From positions 1-64,000 of the forward strand of contig JAHDVF020001301.1 in assembly GCA_022606425.2 (NCBI GenBank): a stretch of DNA of 64,000 nt, written 5' to 3'. The notes under the pieces were generated by a model. It worked only from the letters and a program-made list of their open reading frames with translations, was not told where the DNA came from and searched no databases. Below are positions 9,783-20,529 of the stretch, one piece after another. Every line of letters starts with the position of its first letter. Positions within the stretch are counted from its first letter, which is position 1. Origin of the DNA: Lepidostoma basale (lineage: Eukaryota; Arthropoda; Insecta; Trichoptera; Lepidostomatidae). The position numbers and the translations under genes are program-made.

Positions 9783-10045
9783 ATCTCAATAGAGACGAAG
9801 ATGTAAATTGGTTTTTTTTTGGGTTGGGTTAAGCGATCACATTATGTTAACAACATTCCCCATTCCGCCCTTCTTACGACCACCACATCTGACAAATTTT
9901 TGAAACTTGTATATATGCTACTATGTTAAAACACTTCATTAAAATGCTAGTGTAGATTGACCTAAAAGAAATGTGAAGTGTTTTAACATAGCAGCATATA
10001 TACAAGTTCCAAAAATTTGATTGAGATACAATTAATCCTTAAAAA
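9783..10045. repeat. FB-G element
   Basis: Begins GTATCTCAATAGAGACGAAG and ends ATTGAGATACAATTAATCC, inverted copies of one terminus. The interior contains GGGTTGGGTTAAGCGATC and a palindrome of ACTTGTATATATGCT with its complement at 9988-10010. The same element is at 54437-54690, and its terminus forms the perfect palindrome at 39311-39413. No protein. Confidence 0.6.
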
Positions 10046-10089
10046 TGATATAACCCGCAATGGGTAAAATCCAGTATTTGTCTACAAGT

Positions 10090-10325
10090 ATTTGTATACA
10101 TTCAAAAACAAAAAATAAAATGTATTTCAAGATGTTAGTTATTAAGTTCTACTTCTGTTTTCTAGAAGTTTTATTTTATTTTATGGTTTTTACATCTATA
10201 CATTCTACATACATTCTATCTTGCTTAGGCATAATCAAAAGAAATTTTCGAAATATATCAATGCCATAAAACAGACTAAAAATTCTAGAAAAGAGACACT
10301 AAATTCATATTAATTATGAAATATA
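10090..10325. repeat. FB-B foldback, degenerate
   Basis: TCTAGAAGTTTTATTTTATT at 10160 and AAAATTCTAGAAAAG at 10276 mark two decayed arms of FB-B, with TTAGGCATAATCAAA at the centre. Confidence 0.45.
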
Positions 10326-10684
10326 TGGAGATTTACATTGACAAAATTAATCAACTAAGTCGGAATAATCGACGAGTGTTTATATAAATATTAATTAATA
10401 TAGAGAAATCTCGAAATACATATCGGAATAGAACAGTCTATTGATCAGTCTCTGCCTATACTTCCGGGGAAACAGTTCAACGGTTGGTTAATTAATTTGA
10501 GTAATATCCTAGAGATATGTAGAAGATCACATATACACATTGTTTCAGTTTATTAATTTATTGTGAATCAAAAAGGCGTTTGTGGCACTTATAAGTATTA
10601 AAGATAAGAACTTGATAATTAAAATATTTTTGAACAGAAATTAAAAAAATATTGAATGTGCTAATTTTTTAACATTATTATTAT
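10326..10684. other. AT-rich spacer
   Basis: No feature seen. Confidence 0.4.
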
Positions 10685-11345
10685 ATGTCTCACAATTTTT
10701 TTTTCTGAGATTGTCGCGATATCTATTTCGCCAACCTTTGTTGACATCAGAATTGTATTTTCATCAGGCTCCGGTATTGTATTGCATCAATTTATGTTGT
10801 TTGTAACATCTCTAAGGCAGAGAATGTTGAGGTGCTATGTCTGGTCTGTATTACTCTATGGCTCGGAGACTTGGACCCTGAAAGTGCACACTATGAACGG
10901 GTTGCTTGCTTCGTATGAATGCTTCGCATACCGTGGACAGATTTCGTCAGCAATTTGGAGGTTTCGAGGAGAGCCAATTGTAGTATACAACTACTAAAGG
11001 ACGTTAAGGTCCGTAAGATTTCATATCTGGGTCACATTCTGCGGGGAGATAAATACAGTTTGCTCCAACTAATACAGATGGGAAAAATTTAGGGGCAGCG
11101 TGGTCCTGGTAGAAGGTCTTGGCTGTGAAACATAAGAGACTGGACCGGGATGAGACATGTGGGGGAGCTTGGGATGCGCAAGATAGAGAAGCCTTCACCG
11201 GAGTGATTACCAACGTCAGGGGGACCTGATTCGGCACGCGAAGAAGAAGAACATCTTATGATGCCATTATAGTTTGGCGAAACAGCTCTCTCGACAATCT
11301 CAGAAAAATAAATTGTAATTCTTATAATAACAGTGTTTCAAAATT
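10685..11345. repeat. FB-A subfamily foldback split by a LINE
   Basis: The left arm at 10685-10765 and right arm at 11263-11345 are reverse complements around GGCGAAA and CGACAATCTCAGAAAAA. The centre is occupied by the LINE-C fragment at 10806-11262, so the LINE landed in a pre-existing foldback. Confidence 0.5.
10806..11262 (+). mobile_element. LINE-C 3' fragment
   Basis: Reads SLRQRMLRCYVWSVLLYGSE TWTLKV..., the C-terminal region also seen intact at 60577-61779. Frameshifts follow. Recognisable are VRKISYLGHILRGDKYSLLQ, GRRSWL and IREDWTG-like blocks, then TTACCAACGTCAGGGGGACC and an AAGAAGAAGAA tail. Dead and 5'-truncated. Confidence 0.7.
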
Positions 11346-12019
11346 TAAGCATCTTATAATGTTGAATTTTAATATTTTCCCAGTACATGCCAATGAAATA
11401 AAACAAAAAAAAAGCTCTGAATTACATTTCAAATCAATATAGCATTAAAATACTTGAAATAATTGAACAGGATATCCTTCTATGATCTGTTTGAAAAGGG
11501 TGAAAACTTTGGGGTGTGAAATCTGTGCAGTGTGGCACTCTAGCTTGGCTGGTAGCGCCACTCCTGACTCGGACAACCGTTTCATCTGCTTCTCGCACAA
11601 TTACTCCGTTACTTATCTCCACTTGCATGAGGCGGCAAGAAGAAAATGCAATTTAAAATAGACCATTATGCCAGAATGAGATTACAAAGTAGGCAATATG
11701 TTCCAGCATAATGTTACAACTGCTAATATCTTTGCATGCTCTAAGCAATAACTTATATTTTATTTAAAGTATGTAAAGTATGCCACTGCCAGTGGACGAA
11801 ATTTTGTTTTAAATTTTTGCATAAAATTTGCTCTCGAAAGGAATATGAAACATAAATATGAATAAAGAGTCGAGATGTCAGGAAAAGAATTTAATGAAAA
11901 ATATAAGATTTTTCCACATATTTACTGTAGGAAATGATTGATACATTTACGAAGGTTAAAATTAAATCGAATTAATGAAATTACGGAATAGATAAAATGT
12001 TTATATAATTTGTGTATGT
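11346..12019. other. Spacer with an open but unrecognised island
   Basis: 11465-11650 is GC-richer (CTAGCTTGGCTGGTAGCGCC) and ends in GCGGCAAGAAGAAAATGC, reminiscent of a LINE tail. A 64-codon minus-strand frame there has no family I know. The flanks are AT-rich. Confidence 0.3.
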
Positions 12020-12056
12020 AATAAAACTTCTATAAAATAGACGTTTTTGTTCATAT
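12020..12056. repeat. FB-B arm scrap
   Basis: ATAAAACTTCTATAAAATAG followed by ACG and TTTTTGTTCATATTAA, one FB-B arm without its partner. Confidence 0.5.
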
Positions 12057-12093
12057 TAAAAAATATATTAGTTTATCATCAGAAAGAGTTTGT

Positions 12094-12221
12094 AATCACA
12101 CCGCGTCTCCTGCTGGGCGAAAAGAGAAGGATGGAGTGCCGCATCGGTTAAAGGGTGACAGTCCATTCTTTCTGCCTACCCCTTCGGAGAGACGGCGTGA
12201 TGGTTAGTTAGTTAGTTATTT
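12094..12221 (+). mobile_element. SINE-L copy 2 with target duplication
   Basis: 5'-truncated SINE-L from ATCACACCGCGTCTCC to a TTAG tail. It is bracketed by a 10-bp direct repeat AAGAGTTTGT (12084-12093 and 12222-12231), the target duplication expected of retroposition. The 3' part equals the LINE-A end (CAGTCCATTCTTTCTGCC, GAGACGGCGTGATGG). Confidence 0.75.
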
Positions 12222-12279
12222 AAGAGTTTGTGCTCAAAATTAGCAAGATCAATGAATACATTGTTAATAATAAGTAAAT

Positions 12280-12475
12280 AAAACAATGTTTTTCAAAAAC
12301 TACTTCCACCTTAGTCTATATTTCGATAGCGACCGATCTTGTCCTGCTGGCTGGCATCGTCAGATTTTTCTGTCGGACCTGAAACTTGATTCTAATCCAG
12401 ACTGGTACCAGTGTGTCTACGCCAACCAGCCTGGGGAAACCGGTCGATACCAAAATAAAGACAAAAATTAAAGTT
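12280..12475. repeat. FB-C foldback element
   Basis: The left arm has ACTACTTCCACCTTAGTC then ATAGCGACCGATC; the right arm has GGAAACCGGTCGATACC and AAAGACAAAAATTAAAG. It shares arms with 17585-17676, 34720-34950 and 58860-59275. Confidence 0.55.
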
Positions 12476-12582
12476 AATAATAATATTATTTTATTTCATT
12501 ATTACTAGCATTGTATTAATTTAACGCGCCATTTTCAGTACAAACTCTTTCTGATATTATAACACTCGTAATATATGCTTTA

Positions 12583-12818
12583 AAATGGGCAGATTAAATA
12601 GAAATAGAGGAAGACCAAGGTAAACGTAACACGTTAAAAAAAATTAAATATTAAATGTGGGCCACGCGAGGCGTCGAAGAAATGTGCGTGCATGACACGA
12701 TGTATGAATGTTGAGGATCGAATGAGTATGTCAGAAAAGAACAGTGTAGCGGTTCATTCATTCTACCTACATCGAAGGAGATCTCGGGGAGACGGCGTGA
12801 TAGTTATTTAGTTAGTTT
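12583..12818 (+). mobile_element. LINE-A 3' fragment
   Basis: Begins at RNRGRPR and continues NVGHARRRRN-like sequence with stops and small indels. It ends GAGACGGCGTGATAG and a TTAG tail. More diverged than the copies at 8703 and 61895. Confidence 0.7.
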
Positions 12819-12968
12819 TAATAACTTTAAATGAACTTCAATCGAGAGATTTCAGTAAAATTAGTAGATTACATTTTTATTGTGTGTATTAATACATATT
12901 TTATGTATTATATAAATATCTATACTAGTTCAAATTTACAAAATCTAAAATATATATGAAAAAATATA

Positions 12969-13015
12969 TGGTGTACTCCCAGAAGATGGCAGCAAGCTGT
13001 CGAAACCGGTTGACG
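12969..13015 (+). repeat. Foldback arm with hammerhead-like motif
   Basis: Single arm: CAGAAGA, T, GGCAG, CAAG, CTGTC, GAAACCGGTT, followed by CACAAGTGGAAG of the FB-C type. The first core base pair partner is altered (CAGAAGA in place of CTGAAGA). Confidence 0.4.
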
Positions 13016-13181
13016 ATAAACACAAGTGGAAGCACATTAAACATATAATAATAAATAAATTTTGTATCGAGGTTTTTTTGTTTTCTTCCAAGAAATTTCA
13101 ATTAAAAATATAAATTATTTATTAGTGATTTTACATTTATATGTAAAAATGATTGTGATTTTGTATTCAATGTAATAATAA

Positions 13182-13394
13182 ATACGGTGGTACGGCCATG
13201 TGAGTAGGAGGGATAATGAATACATCGTTTACAAGACCCTGCAACTGGAAGACGGAAAGAGGGGACCAGGTCGGACTCCTGCAGCGTGGATGTCCACAGT
13301 TAGGAAGGACCTGAAGGCGCTGCGACTGGACAGCCAGATGACCCAGGATCGCGAGACTTGGCGGAGCCGTATTAGGAGAGCCGTTCCCAAATAA
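13182..13394 (+). mobile_element. LINE-D 3' fragment
   Basis: Open from GGTACGGCCATGTGAG: WYGHVSRRDNEYIVYKTLQ, then KRGPGRTPAAWMSTVRKDL, ending ETWRSRIRRAVPK at 13391. Same protein end as 46510-46852. WYGHV and the RGPGR basic block are typical of LINE C termini. 5'-truncated. Confidence 0.7.
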
Positions 13395-14220
13395 TGGTAA
13401 ATGGCAAATAATGGGAAATGGCATTATTTACAAATTTGTTACTAGTGTTTATATATTTTATATATAAGTAAAAGTCACTGTAAAACAGAAAAAGTAATTT
13501 TACAAAACAAAAACCACAACCATCAATAACACAATTCACGATGTCTGATAATCTCATAATGTAAATGAGTTCAACTCAAGTCGCCTATCCTACCTGTCAT
13601 ATTTGTGTGTTTGTAGATAGAAACTTGTCCCAAAGTCTTGTGACACATTAGTATTGAAACGTCCATCAAGTGCGTGATTCCGGAGTACATTGGAAGTAGG
13701 CGATTTTATTCAATTAACATATTGTACAAGTACGCGTTGGTACATAACTCCACATCACGCAATGATAGAGATCAAATCAATTATTCAATCCCCGTCCACA
13801 GAGACCAGCTTTGTCGGTGTTTCTATTAACTTCGGCTTTATGACTGCCTCTATTATGGGAAAGCTATTAAAAGATTTCCTATTTGATTCGGCGTCGATCG
13901 AAGCTCTGTTCCAATCCTTCAGAGCGTGTCATATACGACACAGTACACAATATTTGGTTATGAAATACAAATTACTTGCTTCTTTGTCCTCCATTTATGT
14001 GAGCGACATTTTAATTTATCGTTGCTTAAACAGTAATGTGAAACTCCATATTAAATATTAAATATCAAGGGAAACGTGTTGATGGAACTTTCATTACATT
14101 ATATTTGAGTGACATGTATTCCGTGTTAGAGTACTAGCAATTGCTTAAAAATACAATTAATTACTTATTGTTTCTTGTTCAATGACGTTATACTCCATAT
14201 AAAATAAAATAAAACATCGG
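13395..14220. other. Unassigned sequence
   Basis: 13560-13970 is less AT-rich than its flanks and includes an open frame at 13690-14061 (123 codons) with no recognisable domain. 13384-13420 has a short tandem duplication of AATGG(T/G)AAATGGCA. I see no gene. Confidence 0.3.
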
Positions 14221-14300
14221 TTTTCATACGAAACATCCATTAACTATAATAAAAGTTCTAGTAAACAGACGTTTTCACTCGTATTACATACATATTAAAT
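14150..14300. repeat. FB-B fragment
   Basis: TTGTTTCTTGTTCAATGACG, CTCCATATAAAATAAAA and, at 14255, AGTTCTAGTAAACAGACG are blocks of FB-B, out of full order. Confidence 0.45.
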
Positions 14301-14394
14301 TACTTATTGATTTATGTAAGTCGAAGTTTATTGTTAATAACGAAAATAACATATCTAAAAACGAGTATTTTTAAATAATATAAATTCTATTATA

Positions 14395-14510
14395 TACTTT
14401 ATTCCACTTCTAGTTCCAGTAAAATTGTATTCGCCAGCTTAATATAAGGTATCATCCTCATCAGAAGATGATGTCCCGAAACCGGTCGTAACTAGAATAA
14501 CAATTAAAAG
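14395..14510. repeat. Foldback remnant with GAAACCGGTC
   Basis: CACTTCTAGTTCCAG on the left and GTCCCGAAACCGGTCGTAAC plus CTAGAATAAC on the right resemble a decayed FB-C type palindrome. Confidence 0.35.
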
Positions 14511-15095
14511 AATAACAACAACAAAACATCATGCCGTTTTTGCGGAGAGAAAGGCTGATACAATGGTCCTCAATACTAGTCAATCCTGACACCTCTCAAG
14601 ATTTCTTTGCATTCACACAGCTAGCACTGCTAAATATGATATCCAAAATAAATGTACAGAAACCACTTACAACTGGAAGTACAAGTAAACTGGTAAAAAA
14701 ACATAAATATTAAAATATTTTTATAAATTATCATATTTTTTTCGCCAAAAATAAATTAATTTAAAATATTTAATTCAATAAACTAATTTTAATACTAGTA
14801 CAGGTGTGCAAATTTGAGATGGGTCTATATATGGGTCAGACAGTAATTTAGATTTTTTTTATATAACGTATTTTAAAATACTTGTCATAAGTTTTTTTTT
14901 TTAATAATTAAAAATATTAAATAGAACGAGGATTCGTATTGCATTAAAATGTACGTGGTCGTAAAAACGAAAAAAAAAATTCAAGTATTATCGTTGTTAC
15001 ATACAAATTCAGTTTTTATCGGAAATAATATGTTATAAAAATAAATTATATCTAACACGAAAAAACTAGATCAAACATCAATAACTTGGCTTTAA
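14511..15095. other. AT-rich spacer
   Basis: No supported feature. Confidence 0.4.
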
Positions 15096-15099
15096 GATA

Positions 15100-15300
15100 A
15101 TAAATACGAATGAAAATGTCTGTTTTCTTGAAGTTTTATCATTATCATATTTTATGTGATTGGCATGTTTCGGCTGTCTAAGGCATTATCAAATGTAGCA
15201 CATTTGACAATGCCATAGACAGAGGAATTATGCGATTCTCATAAAATATAATAAAACTTTTAGAAAACAGATGTGTTTATTCATATTAATTATTGAACGT
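15100..15300. repeat. FB-B foldback element
   Basis: Left arm AATACGAATGAAAATGTCTG and TTTATGTGATTGGCATGTTT; right arm GCGATTCTCATAAAATATAA and TTTTAGAAAACAGATG. The centre TAGCACATTTGACAATGCC joins the arms. Confidence 0.65.
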
Positions 15301-15904
15301 GGAGTTTTACGTCATTGTTCAAGTGAAATAAAAAAAATAATGCGATTTAATATATCGAAATTAAAAAAATTGTATTTTAAAAATAGTATATATTACCCAA
15401 ATATGTTATTAAAAACATAAATTAAAAATAACTATAAATTTTATTGAATATTAGGTAACAAATAAATGTAGAGCATATAAAATTAATTTTCGTTCAAATT
15501 AGTTTTATAATTAGAAAGTAATTAAATATAAGAGAAACTCACCTCAACACTTTTGAAATTGCCACCAGATAATCTAATAAACAAATAATTATAATTATTT
15601 GTTTTAACCACTTGTTTTTACACCGTATACTAGTAAACTTTAATATTATTAATACAAACAAAATTTAATTGAACAAATGTTACTTATAAAGAGACTCTTA
15701 AAGAATTATTCTATAATTTTATCAATTCACATAAAATTATATCAATTAGTTTTAAAACCACTAAAAACTTCACAAATACCGCAAATAATATTGCAATAAA
15801 AATAACACATTCACCACAATTTAAATGTAATTTATTTTAAAAGTAGTAAATGTAAATACAATTTAAAAAACAATGATTAATGAAGTTTTATCCACAAAAC
15901 AGTT
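15301..15904. other. AT-rich spacer
   Basis: Very AT-rich, no feature. Confidence 0.4.
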
Positions 15905-16230
15905 CACAAACATACGACCAAGTTTTCAGTGCTTTCGGAAGCTTTCGGGAGTTTTCGTTACCATTCGATTCCCTGTTCGGCTCAGACGCCGGCCGGTATC
16001 ACGGCAGTTAGGCGACGACTGAGCGGCAGAGTATTCCCCAAGTCGAGACGCATGCGCCCATCGCTGTCTCATATAATTATAATTAAGAATCGCGCCACAA
16101 TTAGAGCCAAAAACAATGCCGAAGAGTTGACGTACTGCATACGCTTCATTTTTTATTTTAACCCACAAATAGCGGTCTAGAGACCAGGTCGAACAACACT
16201 CAAATATTTGTAGGTTATGCTGACAGACCG
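15905..16230. other. CpG-rich island, possible host promoter or exon
   Basis: Contrasts strongly with its flanks (CAGACGCCGGCCGGTATC, GAGACGCATGCGCCC). On the minus strand GCTCAGTCGTCGCC resembles an arthropod initiator (TCAGTY). A minus-strand ATG at 16150 opens MKRMQYVNSSALFLALIVAR, like a short signal peptide, but it stops after 26 codons. Neither is proof of a gene. Confidence 0.25.
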
Positions 16231-16559
16231 GCGGATATCAATCAACGATAATGTGTGGTTCTACACTAAAAACACAGAAGTTTGTGTAAACAAGCTAGTG
16301 AAACGCTTGTCTCGTCATTATTTTATATTTGAATGTTTTTGTAATCGAGGGTTTTCTGATATACAAAGAAATATAAAATGAAAATTGCCGTGCAAAAATA
16401 CATTACGTCGCTTTTATCATTATTCAAGTTGTTTTCTTCCAGAATTATATGTAGACCTGGCTGGTTTTTTTTATTCCACGACTATGTTTAAAATATTTAT
16501 TTGTATTTTATATTTATATACAAGTTACAAAATATTATAGTATCACTTTTAACTTTGAA

Positions 16560-16915
16560 ACATCACAAGAAGGACAGTACAGAGACTCCGTGTGTCCCAG
16601 CAAGAGGAGGATATTGTACATCAGTCTGCGAGACAGGAAACGAAATGAATGGATCAGAGAAAGACCAAAGTTACCGGTGTAGCGTGTAAAATAGTTTCGT
16701 TGAAGTAGGATTGGGGCGGCCATAAAGTGAGGACAGCGGATGATCGGTGGACCAGACGCATCCTTTAGTGACGACCGAGAAAATGCCACAGAAACATGGG
16801 CAGACCACTAGCAAGATGGTCTGATGTCAAAAAAAGTGACAGAATTTCAATGGCACAACGTAGCAAAGGATAATATGTTGTGATAGTCGAGAAAAGAAGC
16901 GTATGACTGATATTA
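16560..16915 (+). mobile_element. LINE fragment (ISLRDRKRN type)
   Basis: Frame-broken C-terminal region reading RILYISLRDRKRNEWIREKT, then KVTGVA...LKWDWGGHKVR, TADDRWTRRIL, then GRPLARWSDVKK. This block order (SLRDRKRN, W-GH, GRP-RW-D) is a familiar LINE pattern, the same as in the inverted copy at 885-1229. No tail seen. Confidence 0.65.
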
Positions 16916-16992
16916 ACAAAGATAATAATTTATTAAGGTATATTTATACGTCTATTTAAAAAAATATGTAAAAAAATAGAAAAAAGCAAACA

Positions 16993-17313
16993 ACGAGCAT
17001 GAACAAGTCCTGGTGAATAGTGTGTATGAGGTATGCATGCGAAATGATCTGATGATGAATGCGAATTAGTCCAAGGTAATGATTTTTGAAAAAGAAGAAA
17101 TCACGACAGTCTGCAACATTAGCGTGAATAATGAAAATTTGGAGCAAGTAGATGAGTTCGTGTATATGGATAGTATGTTTATAAAAGATTGGCGAGTGGA
17201 GAGGGATATTTAAAAAATGGTTAGGGGCACGCAACAAAGTGAAAGATGCACTTAAAGTTTGTCATCGCAAACAAAAACCTATCCAAAAAAGCTAAAATGG
17301 CAGTGCACAATAA
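16993..17313 (+). mobile_element. LINE-A internal fragment
   Basis: Reads EQVLVNSVYEVC, NDLMMNAN then a stop, SKVMIFEKEE, VCNISVNNENLEQVDEFVY, matching residues 24-75 of the copy at 29431. Then frameshifts, ending near AAAATGGCAGTGCACAA. It lacks the 3' end, so it was cut after insertion. Confidence 0.7.
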
Positions 17314-17318
17314 TAAAT

Positions 17319-17381
17319 AATAATACATGATGATAATATAATTTAGGAAAAAACTAAATTATTTTATCATCTTGTATTATT
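17319..17381. repeat. Hairpin, 28-bp arms
   Basis: 17319-17346 and 17354-17381 are reverse complements with two mismatches and a seven-base loop. It lies at the broken edge of the LINE-A fragment. Function unknown. Confidence 0.7.
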
Positions 17382-17584
17382 AATATTTAATATTTTTTAT
17401 TATTTCTTACTGTTAAAAATAATTTTTAGTACCTACATATGTATAACAAATAGCCCAGTTTAATTTTTAAATTTGAATTATTGTATCGAATTTTAAATGC
17501 GTTTTTTATAAGTCTTTCTTTGTTTAGGATAATCAAATGATTTTACTGAAATCTCTTGATGGAAGTTCATTTTAAATATTAATT

Positions 17585-17676
17585 AAATAAAACGATGTTT
17601 TTTAACTACTTCCACTTTTGTCTTGCTGTCTAAATAAAGACAAAAGTGGAAGTAGTTAAAAAACATCGTTTTATTT
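17585..17676. repeat. Perfect palindrome, FB-C type, 40-bp arms
   Basis: 17585-17624 and 17637-17676 are exact reverse complements (AAATAAAACGATG outermost) around a 12-base loop. The flank at 17548 carries CTCTTGATGGAAGTTC, found beside other FB-C copies. Perfect arms imply recent origin or repair by gene conversion. Confidence 0.9.
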
Positions 17677-17679
17677 CTT

Positions 17680-18284
17680 TGGTTAGTTTTTGTTATATTT
17701 TTACACCTGAAAATGGAGAAATCCTCCGAAAAATGCCGTGTATTTTAATATTTTTTATTAAAATTAGTTTAAACAATGTTTTTTTTAATTCACAAAGTAC
17801 AGTTATATTTACCGAAAATTTGTAATCGTCATTTTATAAAATTGTCTATGGGGCAAACCACGACTTGATGGTTGCTTGATCTTAAATTATTGTAGATATG
17901 TGTCAATTGTGAAGATGACATTCTCCTGAATCTTCAAGTTTAGCAACTAGACATGTTGTAAGATAGCAGATGTGTATCCGCCTATCTACACACATTATAT
18001 CTGTCACTGATTTCATGCCTTGTGCCTGGGTGGAGGGGACTGTATCCGGTGTGGAGAGGAAGAAGATATTTATAGACAGATGACACTCGCGTGTCTGACA
18101 CGTGCCCACGTGGCATCATTCAATATTGCCGGTATCACTTTATGAATTATACTAGCGTTTAATATCTTAATGTAAAATACATTTAAAAAATTGCAAAATA
18201 AAATTGTTAGATAAAAAAACTTATAGGACGCGTTGATAGAATAAAGCGGTTTCGTAAGTTTTATAATTTTACCAGATTACCATT
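17680..18284. other. Spacer with a GC-richer patch
   Basis: 18000-18115 (CCTGGGTGGAGGGGACTG, CACGTGCCCACGTGGC) is distinct from AT-rich flanks. CCCACGTGGC is a palindromic E-box-like block. No gene seen. Confidence 0.3.
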
Positions 18285-18480
18285 AAAAAAGAAGGATACC
18301 ACCAAAGATGAACATCAATGGTATGAGAATTTATTATATTATATAATAAAATGTCTAATGTTGACAGATATCGCTCCATATTATGAAGATGGAATTGGGT
18401 AATCCTAGGCTCGAACCAAAATTCATTGAATCGGGAACCAAGCGTTCGGTCCCGTCAATCAAATCCTGGTTTCATCGGTC
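18285..18480 (-). mobile_element. SINE-2 copy
   Basis: Antisense tRNA-like unit. Reading the minus strand: GACGGGACCGAACGCTTGG then TTGGTTCGAGCCTAGG (box B-like GGTTCGAGNC), then TTCATAATATGGAGCG. It matches 36085-36262 in order and orientation. Confidence 0.6.
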
Positions 18481-18965
18481 CCATAATTAAGTGTTGTTTA
18501 AATTTAAAGTAAAATTATAATGTTGGATAAATGAATGTCGAGATGGTTTGAAATTACAGAAAATTTACTAACATCAATCAAAAATACAGTTTGTTGTAAT
18601 AATGTTTTTTCTTTCTACAGAAAGTCATAGGCATTCTAGCTTTTAATGTATAAAAATACGTTAATTTAGTTACATCTTTCAGCTAGGTCTTGAAAGAGGT
18701 ATGAAATAAATTACGTATTTTTTAACCAGTTAGGTGCCTAAAACGAATATACTCGATCTCTATTACCGTATTCGTGGGTTCTACAAAATGAGCGAGTTAA
18801 CTCTCTTGAGTTTATTGCTCATAATCGAATATATATAGTCATGTTTTGGGATGATGCAAAAAATCTCATTACAGTTTATTGATATAATCGGTTTTACAAA
18901 GATTTGCCGAAAATATTTGAATGACCGTCGAGATCTATTTCTAAAACTAGTTCACTAATTAAAGT
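18481..18965. other. AT-rich spacer
   Basis: No supported feature. Confidence 0.4.
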
Positions 18966-19165
18966 TTTTAGGGTTGAAATCTACTATCGCGGAGGAAATT
19001 GTCAAGCGCAGAAACTGCATAGGTCACCCAAGAGTAGCCTATATGGACCAGGTGATAAGAGACATGCGCTGTGGCAGTTACAGAGATATGAATAGACTGG
19101 CTGGAAACAGGACTGAGTGGAAGGGGCGAGTGAGTCTTGTTACAGACCAATCCTTTGGTTTGTAA
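18966..19165 (+). mobile_element. LINE 3' fragment
   Basis: An open 63-codon stretch with IAEEIVKRRNCIGHPRVAYM, QVIRDMRCGSYRDMNRLAGN, RTEWKGR...TDQSFGL then a stop. The GxxR-YMDQV-RDM-CGSY-RLA-R-W pattern is the C terminus of an RTE/CR1-like LINE. 5'-truncated; the other frame is only its shadow. Confidence 0.6.
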
Positions 19166-19605
19166 CCATAAAGAATATATTCAAAAAACATAATTCTGTT
19201 TGGTTTTAGTGTCAAATTGACGGCCCTCTGAGACCAGCCATGCTAATACCATAAAAAAAATAAGAGGGCGAGGTTGTGAGAAGTCCCATCACATACCAAG
19301 GAATTGTGACAGTTTCCCACAAAAATATCTTACTTGTACACTTTTACTAAAAATATATGTTTTCATAAATAAAATTTAATAATAATAATTTTTAATAACT
19401 CTCTAATAATATTTTTTAACAATTTTATAATGTTTTTAATATGTATCTTTTTTTATAATATCACTGAGGAAGGACTGGTTATCCAAAACATGTGTGATAT
19501 GTTTTTTTTTTGTCTAAGTTAATGTTGTATATACAAAGTATATAAAAAGAAAAATACAAATAAAACACCTGCAACACAAAGAATGGCGAACATAGAAGAA
19601 AATTT
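19166..19605. repeat. FB-E foldback, degenerate
   Basis: The motif CTGAGGA, A, GGAC, TGGTT, ATCC, AAAACATGT lies at 19464-19491 and is followed by TTGTATATACAAAGTATATA, as at 49880-50110. CACTTTTACTAAAAA near 19338 marks the opposite side. Core and stem are mutated. Confidence 0.45.
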
Positions 19606-20529
19606 AATACTCAAGTTCTAGAAAAACCTGAATTGATAACATTACAGAAATCATTAATGTCAGCTCTTTACGCAAATGGTTCCAGGTAACAGAAATCAGT
19701 AGTATAAGTTTAACACTCGCACGGAAAGTGACAAGTTTGTTTGTTGGCAGCGTCTATGCCGTTTTCAAAAATTTAAACAAACTGTCTGTGAGTAATTCTA
19801 AGATTTGAATATGACAAAGAAGCTCACTTGTTAACATTTATAAATACTCAAGGTTAACATTTATAAATATGGAAGTGTCTTGCAAGCCGTGGCTTAGAAT
19901 AATATGTCCGGAGCGGCAGACGCTGACCAATCACAAGTTAGCAAAGTGAATCCGAAGTGAGCTTATGTATTTTTTTCGTTAGGCTAACGTCGCGCCGAGC
20001 TGTTCCGCAACATTTAACACGTAGATTATTATTCCTTGCCAGGGGTCATAAAACATCACTCGACATGTAATGTAATATTTATATCATTCCACAAGAAATT
20101 AAATTGATTAAAGTCCCCTTTACCAGGCAATTTTGATATTATTTCGTAAATTTTGTAAATCTCCTTCATTAGGTATATCTCTTTTTAATCAGTAAATCGA
20201 ACAAAAAAGAAGAGTATTGTTATTTATATTACATGGTATACATTATATGTTACCTGTACTCAATAGATACTATAAACATTTATATTATTTGTAATGTATT
20301 TTGAGATAATAAACTGATTTGATTTAATTTATTTATTGTATTGTTTTTTTTGCAGAAAACTCAACTGTTTGTTTTCTTTGTATAAAAAAAAAATTTTGTT
20401 GTTGCGAATTTGTACCTGTTTGACCAAACTTATGTTTTAAATTACAACATGTTTTGAAGTTCAATATTAATTAAATTAAATTGTAAAAGAATTAGATGAA
20501 AGAATAAAAATTAGAAGATTCTGAAAGAA
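19606..20529. other. Spacer with GC-richer patch
   Basis: A direct repeat GTTAACATTTATAAATA occurs at 19831 and 19853. 19890-20040 is GC-richer (GTCCGGAGCGGCAGACGC, ACGTCGCGCCGAGC). No gene seen. Confidence 0.3.

Noticed and set aside
13690..14061. 123-codon open frame
   Set aside because: No domain, composition or context supports a gene; open frames of this size arise by chance and no splice or expression signal is evident.
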